This document shows positions 25,590-35,400 of a stretch of DNA of 64,000 bases, in pieces (within the stretch, counting starts at the first letter, position 1; each line of letters opens with the position of its first letter). The DNA comes from Flavobacterium sp. AED (GTDB lineage Bacteria; Bacteroidota; Bacteroidia; Flavobacteriales; Flavobacteriaceae). The stretch is taken from NCBI RefSeq assembly GCF_000812945.1, contig NZ_JSYM01000001.1:434001-498000 (forward strand). Reading direction: 5' to 3'. The notes under the pieces were generated by a model, which searched no databases, was not told the origin of the DNA, and worked only from the letters and a program-made list of their open reading frames with translations. The position numbers and the translations under genes are program-made.

Positions 25590-27976
25590 TGGAAAGAGGA
25601 TTAAAAAATTATATAGAATCTGTTCAGTCTGATGTAGCAGCTTTGGTTTATTCAGATGGCGATGGTGCCAGTTTTGAAGACAAATATACCGAACATTGCA
25701 TTGAAATATTAGACAGTATAGGTAAATCAGAAGGAGCGAGAGTTTTATCATTTATTCATCCGGATTCTCAGGGAAGAATAGACTGGAAGATGAATGGATA
25801 TTGTCTGAGAGATGAATTCAGGGATGATGATAATAAAGTTTATTTTGAAACTTTGGATCTTTTTATAACTAATTTTAATCATACTTCATATAATTATAAT
25901 ATTCCAAAAGAAGATTTTACTAAAAATATAAATCAAATAAAAAAATTTTTAAATGCGGCTTTAAAAGGACATATCGATTATATTGATCCGGCACAAACTG
26001 AATTGAATGCACTTTTAAAAATTATTATAAAGCAAAAATCCAACTTTGACAGAGTTAATATCTATTTTTTAATTAATGGTAATTCCAATCATGATTTAGA
26101 GAAAACAACAATCAAAGGGTATGAAAATTTAGATGTTTTTATTCATGTTTGGGATATTCCGAGATTTTATAAATTGAGTGAGTCTACAAGCAATAGAGAA
26201 CCCATAGAAATTGAATTTAAAGATTTAATAACAGTGAGTAGTCATGGAATTCAATGTTTAAAAGTTCCTGATTTAAATGAATTATATGAATGTTATTTGG
26301 CAATTATTCCTGGTGATGTACTTTCAAAATTATATAAAGAATATTCTAATGAATTATTAGAAAGTAACGTTCGCGCTTTTTTAGGACAAACAGGAAAATA
26401 TAATAAAGGAATACGGGATACAATTCGGGATAAGCCACAGATGTTTTTACCTTACAATAATGGAATAACTGCAACTGCTGAAAATGTAGAAACTATAATT
26501 GTTGAGAATCAATTATACCTGACGAAGTTGAATGACTTTCAAATTGTAAATGGTGGTCAGACAACGGCATCATTATTTCATACTCAAAAAAAATATAAAG
26601 ATGCGGACTTAGGGAAGGTATTTGTTCAGATGAAATTAACTGTAATTAAAGATATTGAGCAAAAAAACATAGAAGTGCCAAATATTGCGAGATATGCAAA
26701 TAGTCAAAATAAAGTTTCTGAATTAGATTTGTCATCAAATAATCCATATTTTGTTCAGATTGAATCATTATCAAGAAAGAAATATGTGGTTAATCCTGAT
26801 AATAAAAGCCAGTCTACGTTATGGTATTTTGAACGAGTTAATGGTCAATATAGAGAATCGTTAAATAAATTAGCAACAGCTGCGCAACAAAGGAAGTTTA
26901 AAGAGCAGAACCCTACTAATCAAAAATTCTTAAAATCGGATGTTGCAAAATTTATTAATCTTTCAGAACTGGAGCCTTACTTTGTGTCACAAGGAGCGCA
27001 AAAGAACTTTATTCATTATACAAAAAAAATAAATGAATTGGTTAAGAGAAATAAATTGCCAGGGGAGAATTTTTATAAAAAATTAATCGCAAACGCAGTA
27101 TTATTTAAATCAGTTGATAAATTATTTGGTAGAAAAAACATAGATGCAATTGGTGATACGAATCTAAAATCATTTACGGTAGCCTATACCTTATCATATT
27201 TTTATTATCTGACAGATAATCGTTTAGACTTATGGAAAATATATGAGGATCAAAAAATCCCAACTGCGTTAGAAGAAGTTTATAGAAAACTAATTGTTTT
27301 TGTATACAATCATCTGGTAAAATCATCAAATAACTCTCTGATTTCTGAATATGCCAAAAAAGAATCTAGCTGGAAATTACTAAAAGAACAAACTTACAAT
27401 CTTGATTTAAAAGTAATTAAATCTCTTTTGATCGAAGAAAGTGAAGTTTCGAAAAGAGAGATTGAAACTGATATTTTAGAGAATAAATCAGAAAATAATT
27501 TAATGGATATTGTCAAGATAATGAGCTTTGGCAATAAGTTTTGGGATGGCTTATCAAAATATTCTTTAACGGATGATTTTTTAAATCCTTTTTCAACAGA
27601 TATTTGGGAAATTTCAAATAAAGTTAAAAAAGCTAAAAATTTAAATTCAAGAGATATTTCATTAGGTAATAAAGTCTTAAAAATTATTGAAGAGAATAAT
27701 ATTGATATAGAAATTATTAAGGAAATGTCAAATGAAATTGAAAAAGAAATAATTGATATAAAAGCAGTTTACGATAGATTAAAATTAATTAGTAAAAATG
27801 ACTGGAATAAAATATTTGATATTGGTGAGCAAACAAAAATTTATGATGCACTTGAATTATCAAACTTAAAATCAGTTTTTAAATCTATCATTAAAGACGA
27901 AATAATAAAAGAAATAAACCTTATAAAAGCTTTAGAGTCTGTGAAAAAAGTTTCTAAATTTGGTTTACATTTTTAA
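25589..27976 (+). CDS. AIPR family protein (abortive-infection phage-resistance type)
   Basis: This 795-residue protein has the hallmark AIPR region at about 270-335: RAFLGQTGKYNKGIRDTI, FLPYNNGITATAENV and LNDFQIVNGGQTTASLFH. The last motif is the most conserved block of the family. The C-terminal 250 residues are helical and Lys-rich. AIPR proteins accompany DUF4420, Z1 and MORC-like genes; the biochemical role is unknown. Confidence 0.88.
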   Translation: MERGLKNYIESVQSDVAALVYSDGDGASFEDKYTEHCIEILDSIGKSEGARVLSFIHPDSQGRIDWKMNGYCLRDEFRDDDNKVYFETLDLFITNFNHTSYNYNIPKEDFTKNINQIKKFLNAALKGHIDYIDPAQTELNALLKIIIKQKSNFDRVNIYFLINGNSNHDLEKTTIKGYENLDVFIHVWDIPRFYKLSESTSNREPIEIEFKDLITVSSHGIQCLKVPDLNELYECYLAIIPGDVLSKLYKEYSNELLESNVRAFLGQTGKYNKGIRDTIRDKPQMFLPYNNGITATAENVETIIVENQLYLTKLNDFQIVNGGQTTASLFHTQKKYKDADLGKVFVQMKLTVIKDIEQKNIEVPNIARYANSQNKVSELDLSSNNPYFVQIESLSRKKYVVNPDNKSQSTLWYFERVNGQYRESLNKLATAAQQRKFKEQNPTNQKFLKSDVAKFINLSELEPYFVSQGAQKNFIHYTKKINELVKRNKLPGENFYKKLIANAVLFKSVDKLFGRKNIDAIGDTNLKSFTVAYTLSYFYYLTDNRLDLWKIYEDQKIPTALEEVYRKLIVFVYNHLVKSSNNSLISEYAKKESSWKLLKEQTYNLDLKVIKSLLIEESEVSKREIETDILENKSENNLMDIVKIMSFGNKFWDGLSKYSLTDDFLNPFSTDIWEISNKVKKAKNLNSRDISLGNKVLKIIEENNIDIEIIKEMSNEIEKEIIDIKAVYDRLKLISKNDWNKIFDIGEQTKIYDALELSNLKSVFKSIIKDEIIKEINLIKALESVKKVSKFGLHF

Positions 27977-27988
27977 TATCTAATTGTT

Positions 27989-28411
27989 ATGGATGTTCAT
28001 ACTCCATCCCAACGCTCCAAAAACATGCGTGCCATTAAAAGCACCGGAACCAAAGACGAGATCCGTCTGGCAAAAGCGTTATGGCATTTAGGGTATCGAT
28101 ACAGAAAGAACAACAAAACCATTTTTGGTAAACCCGACCTTACTTTTAAAAAATACAAAATTGCAATTTTCGTCGATAGTGAGTTCTTCCACGGCAAAGA
28201 TTGGGAAACCCAAAAAAACCGTATTAAAAGCAATCAGGAATTTTGGTATAAGAAAATAGAAAGGAATATTCAAAGAGACATTGAAGTCAACAGCTACCTA
28301 ACAGCCCAAGGCTGGAAAATAATTCGTTTTTGGAGTAAAGAAATAAAGAAAGAGCTGGAAATGTGTATTATGGAAATTCAAAAAGCAATTCATAAAAATA
28401 TAAAGGAATAG
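27989..28411 (+). CDS. vsr: Very-short-patch repair endonuclease
   Basis: This 140-residue protein matches Vsr from end to end: MDVHTPSQRSKNMRAIKSTGTKDEIRL, GYRYRKNNKTIFGKPDLTF with the catalytic Asp, IFVDSEFFHGKDW and a C-terminal WKIIRFWSKEI. It nicks 5' of T in T:G mismatches that arise when 5-methylcytosine deaminates, protecting the sites made by the operon's methylase. It is the last gene of the operon. The next genes point the other way. Confidence 0.93.
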   Translation: MDVHTPSQRSKNMRAIKSTGTKDEIRLAKALWHLGYRYRKNNKTIFGKPDLTFKKYKIAIFVDSEFFHGKDWETQKNRIKSNQEFWYKKIERNIQRDIEVNSYLTAQGWKIIRFWSKEIKKELEMCIMEIQKAIHKNIKE

Positions 28412-28466
28412 AGCTTTCTAATATAAAGTGTTTTCAGTTTTTTCCATTAATTCGACGATCAAATAA

Positions 28467-28745
28467 TTACTTATTCCCGCATAATTTTTTAAATTCATCT
28501 CTTACATCTTCAAAAGTTGGCGCACCTATATCTGATATTTTTTTATAGGAATCTATTCCATTATCTGTTGCCATTGCGCTCCAAAAATACTGTTCAACCT
28601 TTTCTGCACTTACTTGATCATTTAATCTCATTCTAGTTGCATTTACTTTTCGCTTGATTGTTACGTCAGCATTAGGGTTCGTTTCAACAGGAACCAATAC
28701 ATTTTCTTCTAAGAATCTAATTAGTTCTTCTTTCGTAGCATTCAT
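28467..28745 (-). CDS. Uncharacterised protein (92 aa)
   Basis: Not recognised. It is a helical, acidic protein starting MNATKEELIRFLEENVLVPV, with a conserved-looking tail GAPTFEDVRDEFKKLCGNK. It lies 32 bases downstream of the 274-residue gene on the same strand, and the two form a convergent pair against the Vsr operon. Confidence 0.6.
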   Translation of the reverse strand: MNATKEELIRFLEENVLVPVETNPNADVTIKRKVNATRMRLNDQVSAEKVEQYFWSAMATDNGIDSYKKISDIGAPTFEDVRDEFKKLCGNK

Positions 28746-28777
28746 ATATTTTTATATTATCGATTCGGATGCCTCAT

Positions 28778-29602
28778 TTATAGATTTAAATATTCTAAAA
28801 GTTTGGCAATAAATTGTTGTGGCGCACCATCTTCATTGTATGAATCAATAATCTTTGTTAAATTACCAGTCAAAGAGATGCCATTTAAGACATATTTTCC
28901 AAGTTTGTCAAGTAAAGATTTTGCTTCTTTTTTATCTCCAGATTTTAAAGCAAGTAAGACTTCGTTAATTGCATTTTTAACATCGTCTAAATCTGTAGCT
29001 TCAAGAGTTTTATTTATAATCTTTAAATCGTCGTTTGTAATTGCGTCAATTTTCAGAAATTCAGTATCAATAATTACATCAAAAAAATCATCAGCAGTTA
29101 TGCTCTCATTTTGAGGGAAGTTTTCATCAGTAACTTTTCTCGCAATGCATTTAAAACCAAAACAAACATTTTGATGGATATTAAAAATTATTGCACTTCG
29201 TTTTGCTATCCTATTATATAAAATTTGAAATTGTCCTTGTGCATTTGCTACAAATTGCCCTTGCAGACCAATTGGAATTACGGGTTTATCTTTAAATTTT
29301 AAAACGGTTGGTATGTAATTTTCCGGAAATAATATTCCAATTGTAAATCCTTCTGGGACAGCATAATCATCAGCGAATGTGATTTCATTCTCTCGAACAT
29401 AAATTTTTGTTTCTGGTTGCGGAGGATGACTTTGTATTTTTATGTCTTCACTTAACACTACGAAAGGGAAAATAACTGAATCAGATTCAATTTGCGTTCT
29501 TCTATTTTCAAATGTCCATTGTAAATAATCTGATTTAATAAGATGAAATTTCGCATTACCATCTTGCTCTAGCTTTTGTATTAAAAGAAATTTTGTGAAC
29601 AT
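28778..29602 (-). CDS. Uncharacterised protein (274 aa)
   Basis: Not recognised. The first 150 residues are beta-rich (LLIQKLEQDGNAKFHLIKSDYLQWTF, ETKIYVRENEITFADDYAVPEGFTIGILFPENYIP). The rest is helical with repeated acidic helices (DLDDVKNAINEVLLALKSGDKKEAKSLLDKL). There is no signal peptide or catalytic motif. With the 92-residue neighbour it forms a two-gene unit set between the defence operon and an attC-like half-palindrome, so a defence or toxin-antitoxin role is possible but unproven. Confidence 0.65.
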   Translation of the reverse strand: MFTKFLLIQKLEQDGNAKFHLIKSDYLQWTFENRRTQIESDSVIFPFVVLSEDIKIQSHPPQPETKIYVRENEITFADDYAVPEGFTIGILFPENYIPTVLKFKDKPVIPIGLQGQFVANAQGQFQILYNRIAKRSAIIFNIHQNVCFGFKCIARKVTDENFPQNESITADDFFDVIIDTEFLKIDAITNDDLKIINKTLEATDLDDVKNAINEVLLALKSGDKKEAKSLLDKLGKYVLNGISLTGNLTKIIDSYNEDGAPQQFIAKLLEYLNL

Positions 29603-29645
29603 TTAATGTATTTTGTTGTTTTTAGCTACGATTTTTAAAAGGTTT

Positions 29646-29740
29646 TCGCTAACGTCCGGTGGCGTGCCTCAGTGGCGTGAATGTCAACGAGCTATCGCAA
29701 ATATAAAACAAACTTTTAGTTATCAGCGAGAATTAAGCCA
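29646..29740. repeat. Second attC-like sequence
   Basis: CGCTAACGTCCGGTGGCGTG then CTCAGTGGCGTG closely resembles the left arm of the site at 8127 (ATAACGTCCCGTGG then GCGCAGTGGCTTG). GTTATCAGCG at 29719 would be the right-hand core. The pairing of the two arms is poor, so this is a decayed or truncated copy at best. The downstream partner of GTTATCAGCG may be GGCTATAAC at 32054-32062, upstream of the SIR2 gene pair. Confidence 0.35.
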
Positions 29741-29755
29741 TTAGCTGCTGCTCTT

Positions 29756-31612
29756 TTATTTCATTATCATTTTCGTCATTTTGTTAGAGTCTGGAAATTG
29801 CTCAGCTCTTGTCAAAGCATTTATTGCAGAAGCTGTATGTGAATGATTCTCGCCAAAGATTTCAGTATAAATTTCAATAGCTTTTTTAAGATGAAAAATT
29901 GCAGATTCTTGTTCTCCTTTAAAAAAGTAACAAGTTCCTATGTTATAATATGCAGCAGCTTCACTTGGTCTTATCCCGATTTCTTTTGCAATTTCAAGTC
30001 CATTCTTTGAATGCTTAAAACAATTTTCATAATCTTTAATTTGTAAACAAAAATTCGATAAATTATGAAGTGACATACACTCACCTCGTCTATCACCAAT
30101 TTGTCTCGTTACTTTTATACTTTCCATTACAAAATTAACAGCCTTATCAATGTTTCCTTTTTGAAAAAATGCTATTCCTAAACTGGTCAGCATACTTCCT
30201 TCAGATTGTTTACTTCCTGTAACAAGTGCAATAACTAAACCTTTTTGAAGAATTTTGATTGCGTTGTCATAATCTTCAATTTGATTATATACAGTAGCTA
30301 AATTACCTAAAGAAGAACACAAACTATCTGATTCGTTTTTTTCGGCTAGTGATACAGCCTTATTGAGAGATTCAATTGCATTGTCGAATTCTCTCAAATT
30401 TCTATAGATGTTTCCTAATGCCTGTAATTGAGATATTTCACCTTGAATATTAACAATTTCTCTACAAGCCTTTACAGATTCTTCCAAACATTTTTTAGCA
30501 TCAGTAAATTTGCCAATGGCATTTAATGCCATCCCAATATTCCCGAGTTGTGCATAGAAAAACACGAGGTTATTTTCTTTTTGTGCAATAGATAAACCTT
30601 GTTCCCATAATTTAATGGAAAGACTATATTCGCCAATGTCGTAAAATAGTCTTGCTGAAATTTGATTTTTCATTCCAGAAGAATACACTGCGGCTTCTTG
30701 TAACCACTTGTCAATATTTTCTTTCCAAGAAATTTCAAATCGTTTTAATTCGTAAGGTTTTGAAAAAGTGCTTTTCCATATTTGCTTTGTGAATTCATCA
30801 GTATGAAAATAAATTCGTTTTCCAATGTAATCTTGAAATGGATTTTTGAAGTCTTTCAATGAAATATCTTCACTTTTAATTTCTGTATCAGATGAATGAT
30901 GTTCTAGAAATGTGATTTGACTTTTATTATCAGCCACAGATTCAATTATTGGTGATATGTCAAATAAGTCAGAGCAGCTATAGCCGAAAATAAGTAAATT
31001 TGGATTGATTGTACTTGAAAAAAAAGATGAGATAAGATTACTTTTATGCTGGTTTATAGTTCTTCTTGCGACTAATTCCAACGTAATTGCCATTTCTTTC
31101 GTGTTTGAAATACAGCCGTGAATTTTTATTATCTTGATGATGTCACTTTGCCATTCAATATTTTCAAATTCTTTTTCTGTCGAAAAAACTTGGTAATTTG
31201 TACCTTCTGTTAAGCCTATTTTAATCAATGATCTTTCAATTAGAGTGTCGAAGTTGGTAGTCAAAACAGTTTTTACATAACCTAAATTCAATAGTTCTGC
31301 AATTAGGTCGTGATTTGTATTTGGTTCTCCTTTCGAAAATATTTCCAAAATATCGTCAACACTTGCTTCTTCTGTCAAAGTTTGAATAAATGCTTCAAAT
31401 GGTAAATTTGATTGTAAAAGTTTATCGGCATCAATATTATTTACTTCAATTAATTTAAGAATATATTTCAACAAGTCGTTTACTAATGGAAGTCCCGAGT
31501 TAAATGAAATTCCAGCTCCACAGAATATAGCAGTTTCTTTGAGCTTTAAATTCTCACATACAGTCGAAATTGTCTTTTCGATTTCTTCGTTATTTTGATT
31601 TGAAAATGCCAA
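29756..31612 (-). CDS. SIR2 NADase-like protein with C-terminal TPR repeats
   Basis: This 618-residue protein has an N-terminal SIR2 domain (about 20-275): AIFCGAGISFNSGLP for NAD binding, VLTTNFDTLIERSL and KIHGC, then SSFFSSTINPNLLIFGYSCSD. A linker follows, then tetratricopeptide repeats from about 310 to 610 (for example LGNIGMALNAIGKFTDAKKCLEES, LGNIYRNLREFDNAIESLNKAV). SIR2-TPR proteins in defence islands deplete NAD on infection, and the TPR region probably senses or oligomerises. A small gene starts just upstream with 8 bases between. Confidence 0.85.
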   Translation of the reverse strand: MAFSNQNNEEIEKTISTVCENLKLKETAIFCGAGISFNSGLPLVNDLLKYILKLIEVNNIDADKLLQSNLPFEAFIQTLTEEASVDDILEIFSKGEPNTNHDLIAELLNLGYVKTVLTTNFDTLIERSLIKIGLTEGTNYQVFSTEKEFENIEWQSDIIKIIKIHGCISNTKEMAITLELVARRTINQHKSNLISSFFSSTINPNLLIFGYSCSDLFDISPIIESVADNKSQITFLEHHSSDTEIKSEDISLKDFKNPFQDYIGKRIYFHTDEFTKQIWKSTFSKPYELKRFEISWKENIDKWLQEAAVYSSGMKNQISARLFYDIGEYSLSIKLWEQGLSIAQKENNLVFFYAQLGNIGMALNAIGKFTDAKKCLEESVKACREIVNIQGEISQLQALGNIYRNLREFDNAIESLNKAVSLAEKNESDSLCSSLGNLATVYNQIEDYDNAIKILQKGLVIALVTGSKQSEGSMLTSLGIAFFQKGNIDKAVNFVMESIKVTRQIGDRRGECMSLHNLSNFCLQIKDYENCFKHSKNGLEIAKEIGIRPSEAAAYYNIGTCYFFKGEQESAIFHLKKAIEIYTEIFGENHSHTASAINALTRAEQFPDSNKMTKMIMK

Positions 31613-31620
31613 CCAGTTTC

Positions 31621-32013
31621 TTATTTATTAGGTTGAGCAAATTCTATTCTGTAATATTCGCCTTTACTTTGCCCAAGCAAAACATTAAATCCACCATCAT
31701 CTGAACTATAAGTGAATTCTTCTGGTATGTTATCAAGATCAATAGTTTCTTCGTCCAGTTCTTCAAAAACCTGATTTAAAGCCGTTAAAAATTCAGTAAT
31801 TATTCCGTTTGGAACATACAAAGCAATACTTTTCCAGCCTCCATAATCGGAGTTTTGCCAATATTCATATCTAGAAAAAAAATAATTATGTACATCCTTC
31901 CCATCTATTAGAATTAAACCATTTTTGTTGCTTTCTTCAAAATCAAGATTGAATAAATTTCTATTAATTCCTGTTTTTTCAGATAGACTGTCAACTAATT
32001 CTTCGTATTCCAT
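31621..32013 (-). CDS. Uncharacterised partner gene of SIR2-TPR (130 aa)
   Basis: Not recognised. It is an acidic soluble protein with aromatic-rich centre (DVHNYFFSRYEYWQNSDYGGWKSIALYV) and an acidic tail. It is immediately upstream of the SIR2 gene in the same direction, with 8 bases between them, so the two are co-expressed. It could be a sensor, inhibitor or SMI1/KNR4-like immunity protein, which the pattern GWKSIALYVPNG only hints at. Confidence 0.6.
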   Translation of the reverse strand: MEYEELVDSLSEKTGINRNLFNLDFEESNKNGLILIDGKDVHNYFFSRYEYWQNSDYGGWKSIALYVPNGIITEFLTALNQVFEELDEETIDLDNIPEEFTYSSDDGGFNVLLGQSKGEYYRIEFAQPNK

Positions 32014-32497
32014 AATTTGAGTTTTGATTTAAAAGATAATGTTCTGGGAAATTGGCTATAACATTTCTATATCATCAAATATATACAACTTATTAAAAGG
32101 TTTGGAAAAAATATTTTAATCTTTTTCTTATATTTTCGAGTAACTATAGTAAAAAAAAAAAAAACCGCTAGCGCGGATTTGCAATCCGTGCCTTGCTCGC
32201 TTGTATCAATATTTAGTATCTTAAATACCGAAACGATAAACCTCTTTTATCATAATAAACCTTATTGGTTTATTATGCAATTTCAAGTTTACTAAACAAG
32301 GGCAATCCTTACCCTCAAAAACAATACAAGAGTAATTTTCATGTAAAATCGCCCTCGTTATTTATATTCCTATGTTCACAAAAAATACAAGTTTCCGAAG
32401 TAAATGCTCGTTATTGACAGGATTTTTCAGAAAAACAATCTAATTAAAGTTTAGATAACGTTACATTCGTGTATCTGGAACAAAAACATAAAATTTG
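32014..32497. other. Gene-free stretch upstream of the STAND gene
   Basis: It contains GGCTATAAC (32054-32062), a hairpin CGGATTTGCAATCCG near 32174, and the left copy of the repeat that flanks the STAND module (32231-32387). Divergent promoters for 31621-32013 and 32498 must lie here; none matches the consensus convincingly. Confidence 0.5.
32231..32387 (+). repeat. Left direct repeat flanking the STAND module
   Basis: About 157 bp, diverged but clearly related to 39654-39815 in the same orientation. Shared blocks are ACGATAAAC, AAGTTTAC(T/C)AAACAAGG, AGAGTAATTTT, AAAATC and TCGTTATTTATAT. It contains a hairpin at 32251-32277 (arms CATAATAAACC/GGTTTATTATG). Confidence 0.7.
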
Positions 32498-35400
32498 ATG
32501 GGAAAAATAAAAACAGTTTCCGAAGCACCTGAATCAAATGCAGGAGATGACTTTCATATTTTATGGGGTATTAAAAAAACTTTTGACCTTTTAAATTTTG
32601 ATGAATTTGGTTTAAAAGCAATTACAATTGAAGGCATCGGTTTAGCTGAAAGTGAAAAAATCGACCCAACAGGTAGAAAATTATTAGGTATTGATATTGT
32701 AGAGTTTTATGGTGAAGAGAATTTTAAGGAAGCAACTAAAGTTATTGTTTCTCAATTAAAATATAGCACTAGAAGAGCTGACGAAGAATGGACTTTCTAT
32801 AAATTATACGAATCAAAAAATGGAAAGGGAATAGAAAAATCCATTATTAATAAGCTGGCGTTAATATTTAAAACTTTTTTTGATGAACATGGCAGAGACG
32901 AAACATTGAGCAAATTATCTCTGAAATTTATAAGTAATAGAAATTTTAATTCTGCTCAAAAAAACACACTTCTAAAGTTCCAAAGCGCTTATAATTTATT
33001 GGATAAAAAGCCGGTCGAATATGACAAAATAGGAGTAGATTTCTCGAAATCTGAAAAAACTGCAATTGCGAAAATTTACCACGCGTCAGGATTGTCAAGT
33101 TTCGAATTTTCAGACTTTCTCAGTATTTTCGATTTAGATGATTGTGGTGCATTGTCAAGAGAATTTTTAAATGAAGAAATCTACAAAACGATAAGTTCAT
33201 TAAGTACAAGCTCAACTGATGAATACAATGCGCTTCATACGTTGGTTTGGAAAAAAATGATGCCAGAGTCTAAAGCTAATAATTACATTACAAAAGAAGA
33301 TTTGTTAATGTGTTTTAAATGTGTTTTAGATGACTTATTTCCAGTCAATCAAAAATTTGAACTAATCCAAAATAAAATTGACCGGGAACAACTTCCTGAC
33401 ATTCTTAATGAAATTAATAATACTTCATCCGCAATTTGCCTGCATGGAGGAGCGGGAATTGGAAAATCTACAATCTCACAATTAATAGCTTCAACCGTTC
33501 CGAATCATTGCGAAAGTCTTCTATTCGATTGTTATGGTGGTGGTGATTATCTCAATCCATCAGATAAAAGACACGACCATCGCGAAGCCTTAACACAGTT
33601 GAGTAATGAATTGGCAAAAAAACTCAGCACTCCATTTTTATTGTTAAGGCAAGAGGATTCACATATTTTTTTGAAACAGTTTTTTAAACGGGTTCGCAAG
33701 GCAATAGACATATTAAGAAAACGAAACCCATCCGCATATTTACTTCTTATAATTGATGCTGCGGACAATAGCATAACGGCTGCGGACAATAGCTTATCAG
33801 AAAGTTTTGTACAAGATCTTATGAATGAGAATCTTCCTGACGGATTTAAGCTCGTGGTGACGACCAGAACAAATAGAAAAAATACATTGAAATTACCTCA
33901 TGGTTACATTGACATTCCATTGCAGAATTTTAGCTTGCCAGAAACTACTGCATATATTCAAAATTATTTTCCTTCCTTAAGTGACCGGGAAATAGCAGAT
34001 TTCCATAAACTTACTTCAGGTATTCCTCGCGTACAGTCTTATACATTGGATTTCAAGAAAATGGGTATTCAGGAAGTGATTAATTATTTGAAGCCTAATG
34101 GTAAAGAAGTAAAAGACCTAATTTTAGATAGGATTACTGAAGCAGCTAAAAGAATTGGAGATAATGGACATCGCATTATTGAAGATTTCTTTAGACTTCT
34201 TATTGCCTTGCCACGACCGGTTCCCCTTTCATATCTTCAAAAACTCAATCCGGAAGATTCTGTATTCTATACAGATTTATCTACTGATATATGGCACGGG
34301 CTAGTATTGCATAATGGATTGTTATCATTTAGGGATGAGGATTTTGAAAATTTTATACGGGAAAAATTTGAAGTCGACAGTCAAACAAAAACACAAATTG
34401 CAAATCTGTTCATCGAAGAAGCTGATAGTAGCGAATATGCATCTATAAACTTAGGTTTTGCATTATATGATGCTGCGTATAAAAATGAGTTGAAAGATAT
34501 TGTGATTGAAAATAAATTTCGAGATATGCCTTCTGATCCTATTAGAAGCAAGGAAATTTATATCGAGAGGACGAAATTGGCTATGAAACTTAGTAGTCAT
34601 GAAGATGATAAAATTACCTACTTCAAGCTTTTAATGATTGCTGCCGATGAAGCAAAGAAAGAAACTGCACTCACAAAATTGTTGATTGATAATGCAGAAT
34701 TATCAGCGCTATTTAGTGATGATTCCTCTCTCTATAAAATAAATAGGAATTCAGAAGAAAGTGCGTGGGGCGGTTCTTTTAATTTTAAACTGGCTGCTAT
34801 TTATTCAAGAAATGAAGAAACACATAAGAAAGCAAAAGATCATTTAAAGATTGTCGAAAAATGGATTGATTTGCGTCAAAGACTTGCGAAAGAAGAACGC
34901 GGAAATTATAGTATAATAAATGAAGATCTTGCATACGGTATGGAGGCATATTTACGACTAAAAGGTGTCGAAAGTGCAATTACTTGGATTAACAGATGGA
35001 AACCTAAAGAAGTCCGTTTATTTTCTGCTCTGATCTTTATGGATAATGTTTTTAGCATATCGACAAATGATGAGATAGAAAAATGGATACATCAGATAGA
35101 TTTGCCACTTGAAGTAAATATACTAATCATTAATAAATTACATCAATTTGAAAAAACAGAATATATAGATATTACCAGTATTGCTAAGCAATTTCTGCAA
35201 TCTATTGACAAATTACGTTTTGCTAAACATTTCAGAGGTCAGCTAATAGAGTTCTGCGAACTATTGCTTAAAAAAAGAGAAGTTAACCATCGTGATATAT
35301 TAGAGATTCTGGATCGTATAGAAACAACTTCGCTTAATAGAGTTCCTTCTTTTTACAATAAATATCATCGTAGTCCTGAAGATGTAGAAATGGATTTGTA

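Noticed and set aside
15020..28411. BREX or DISARM system
   Set aside because: No PglX/BrxX, BrxC, PglZ, DrmA/B or DrmMI-type gene is present; the Z1, MORC, DUF4420 and AIPR genes define a different set.
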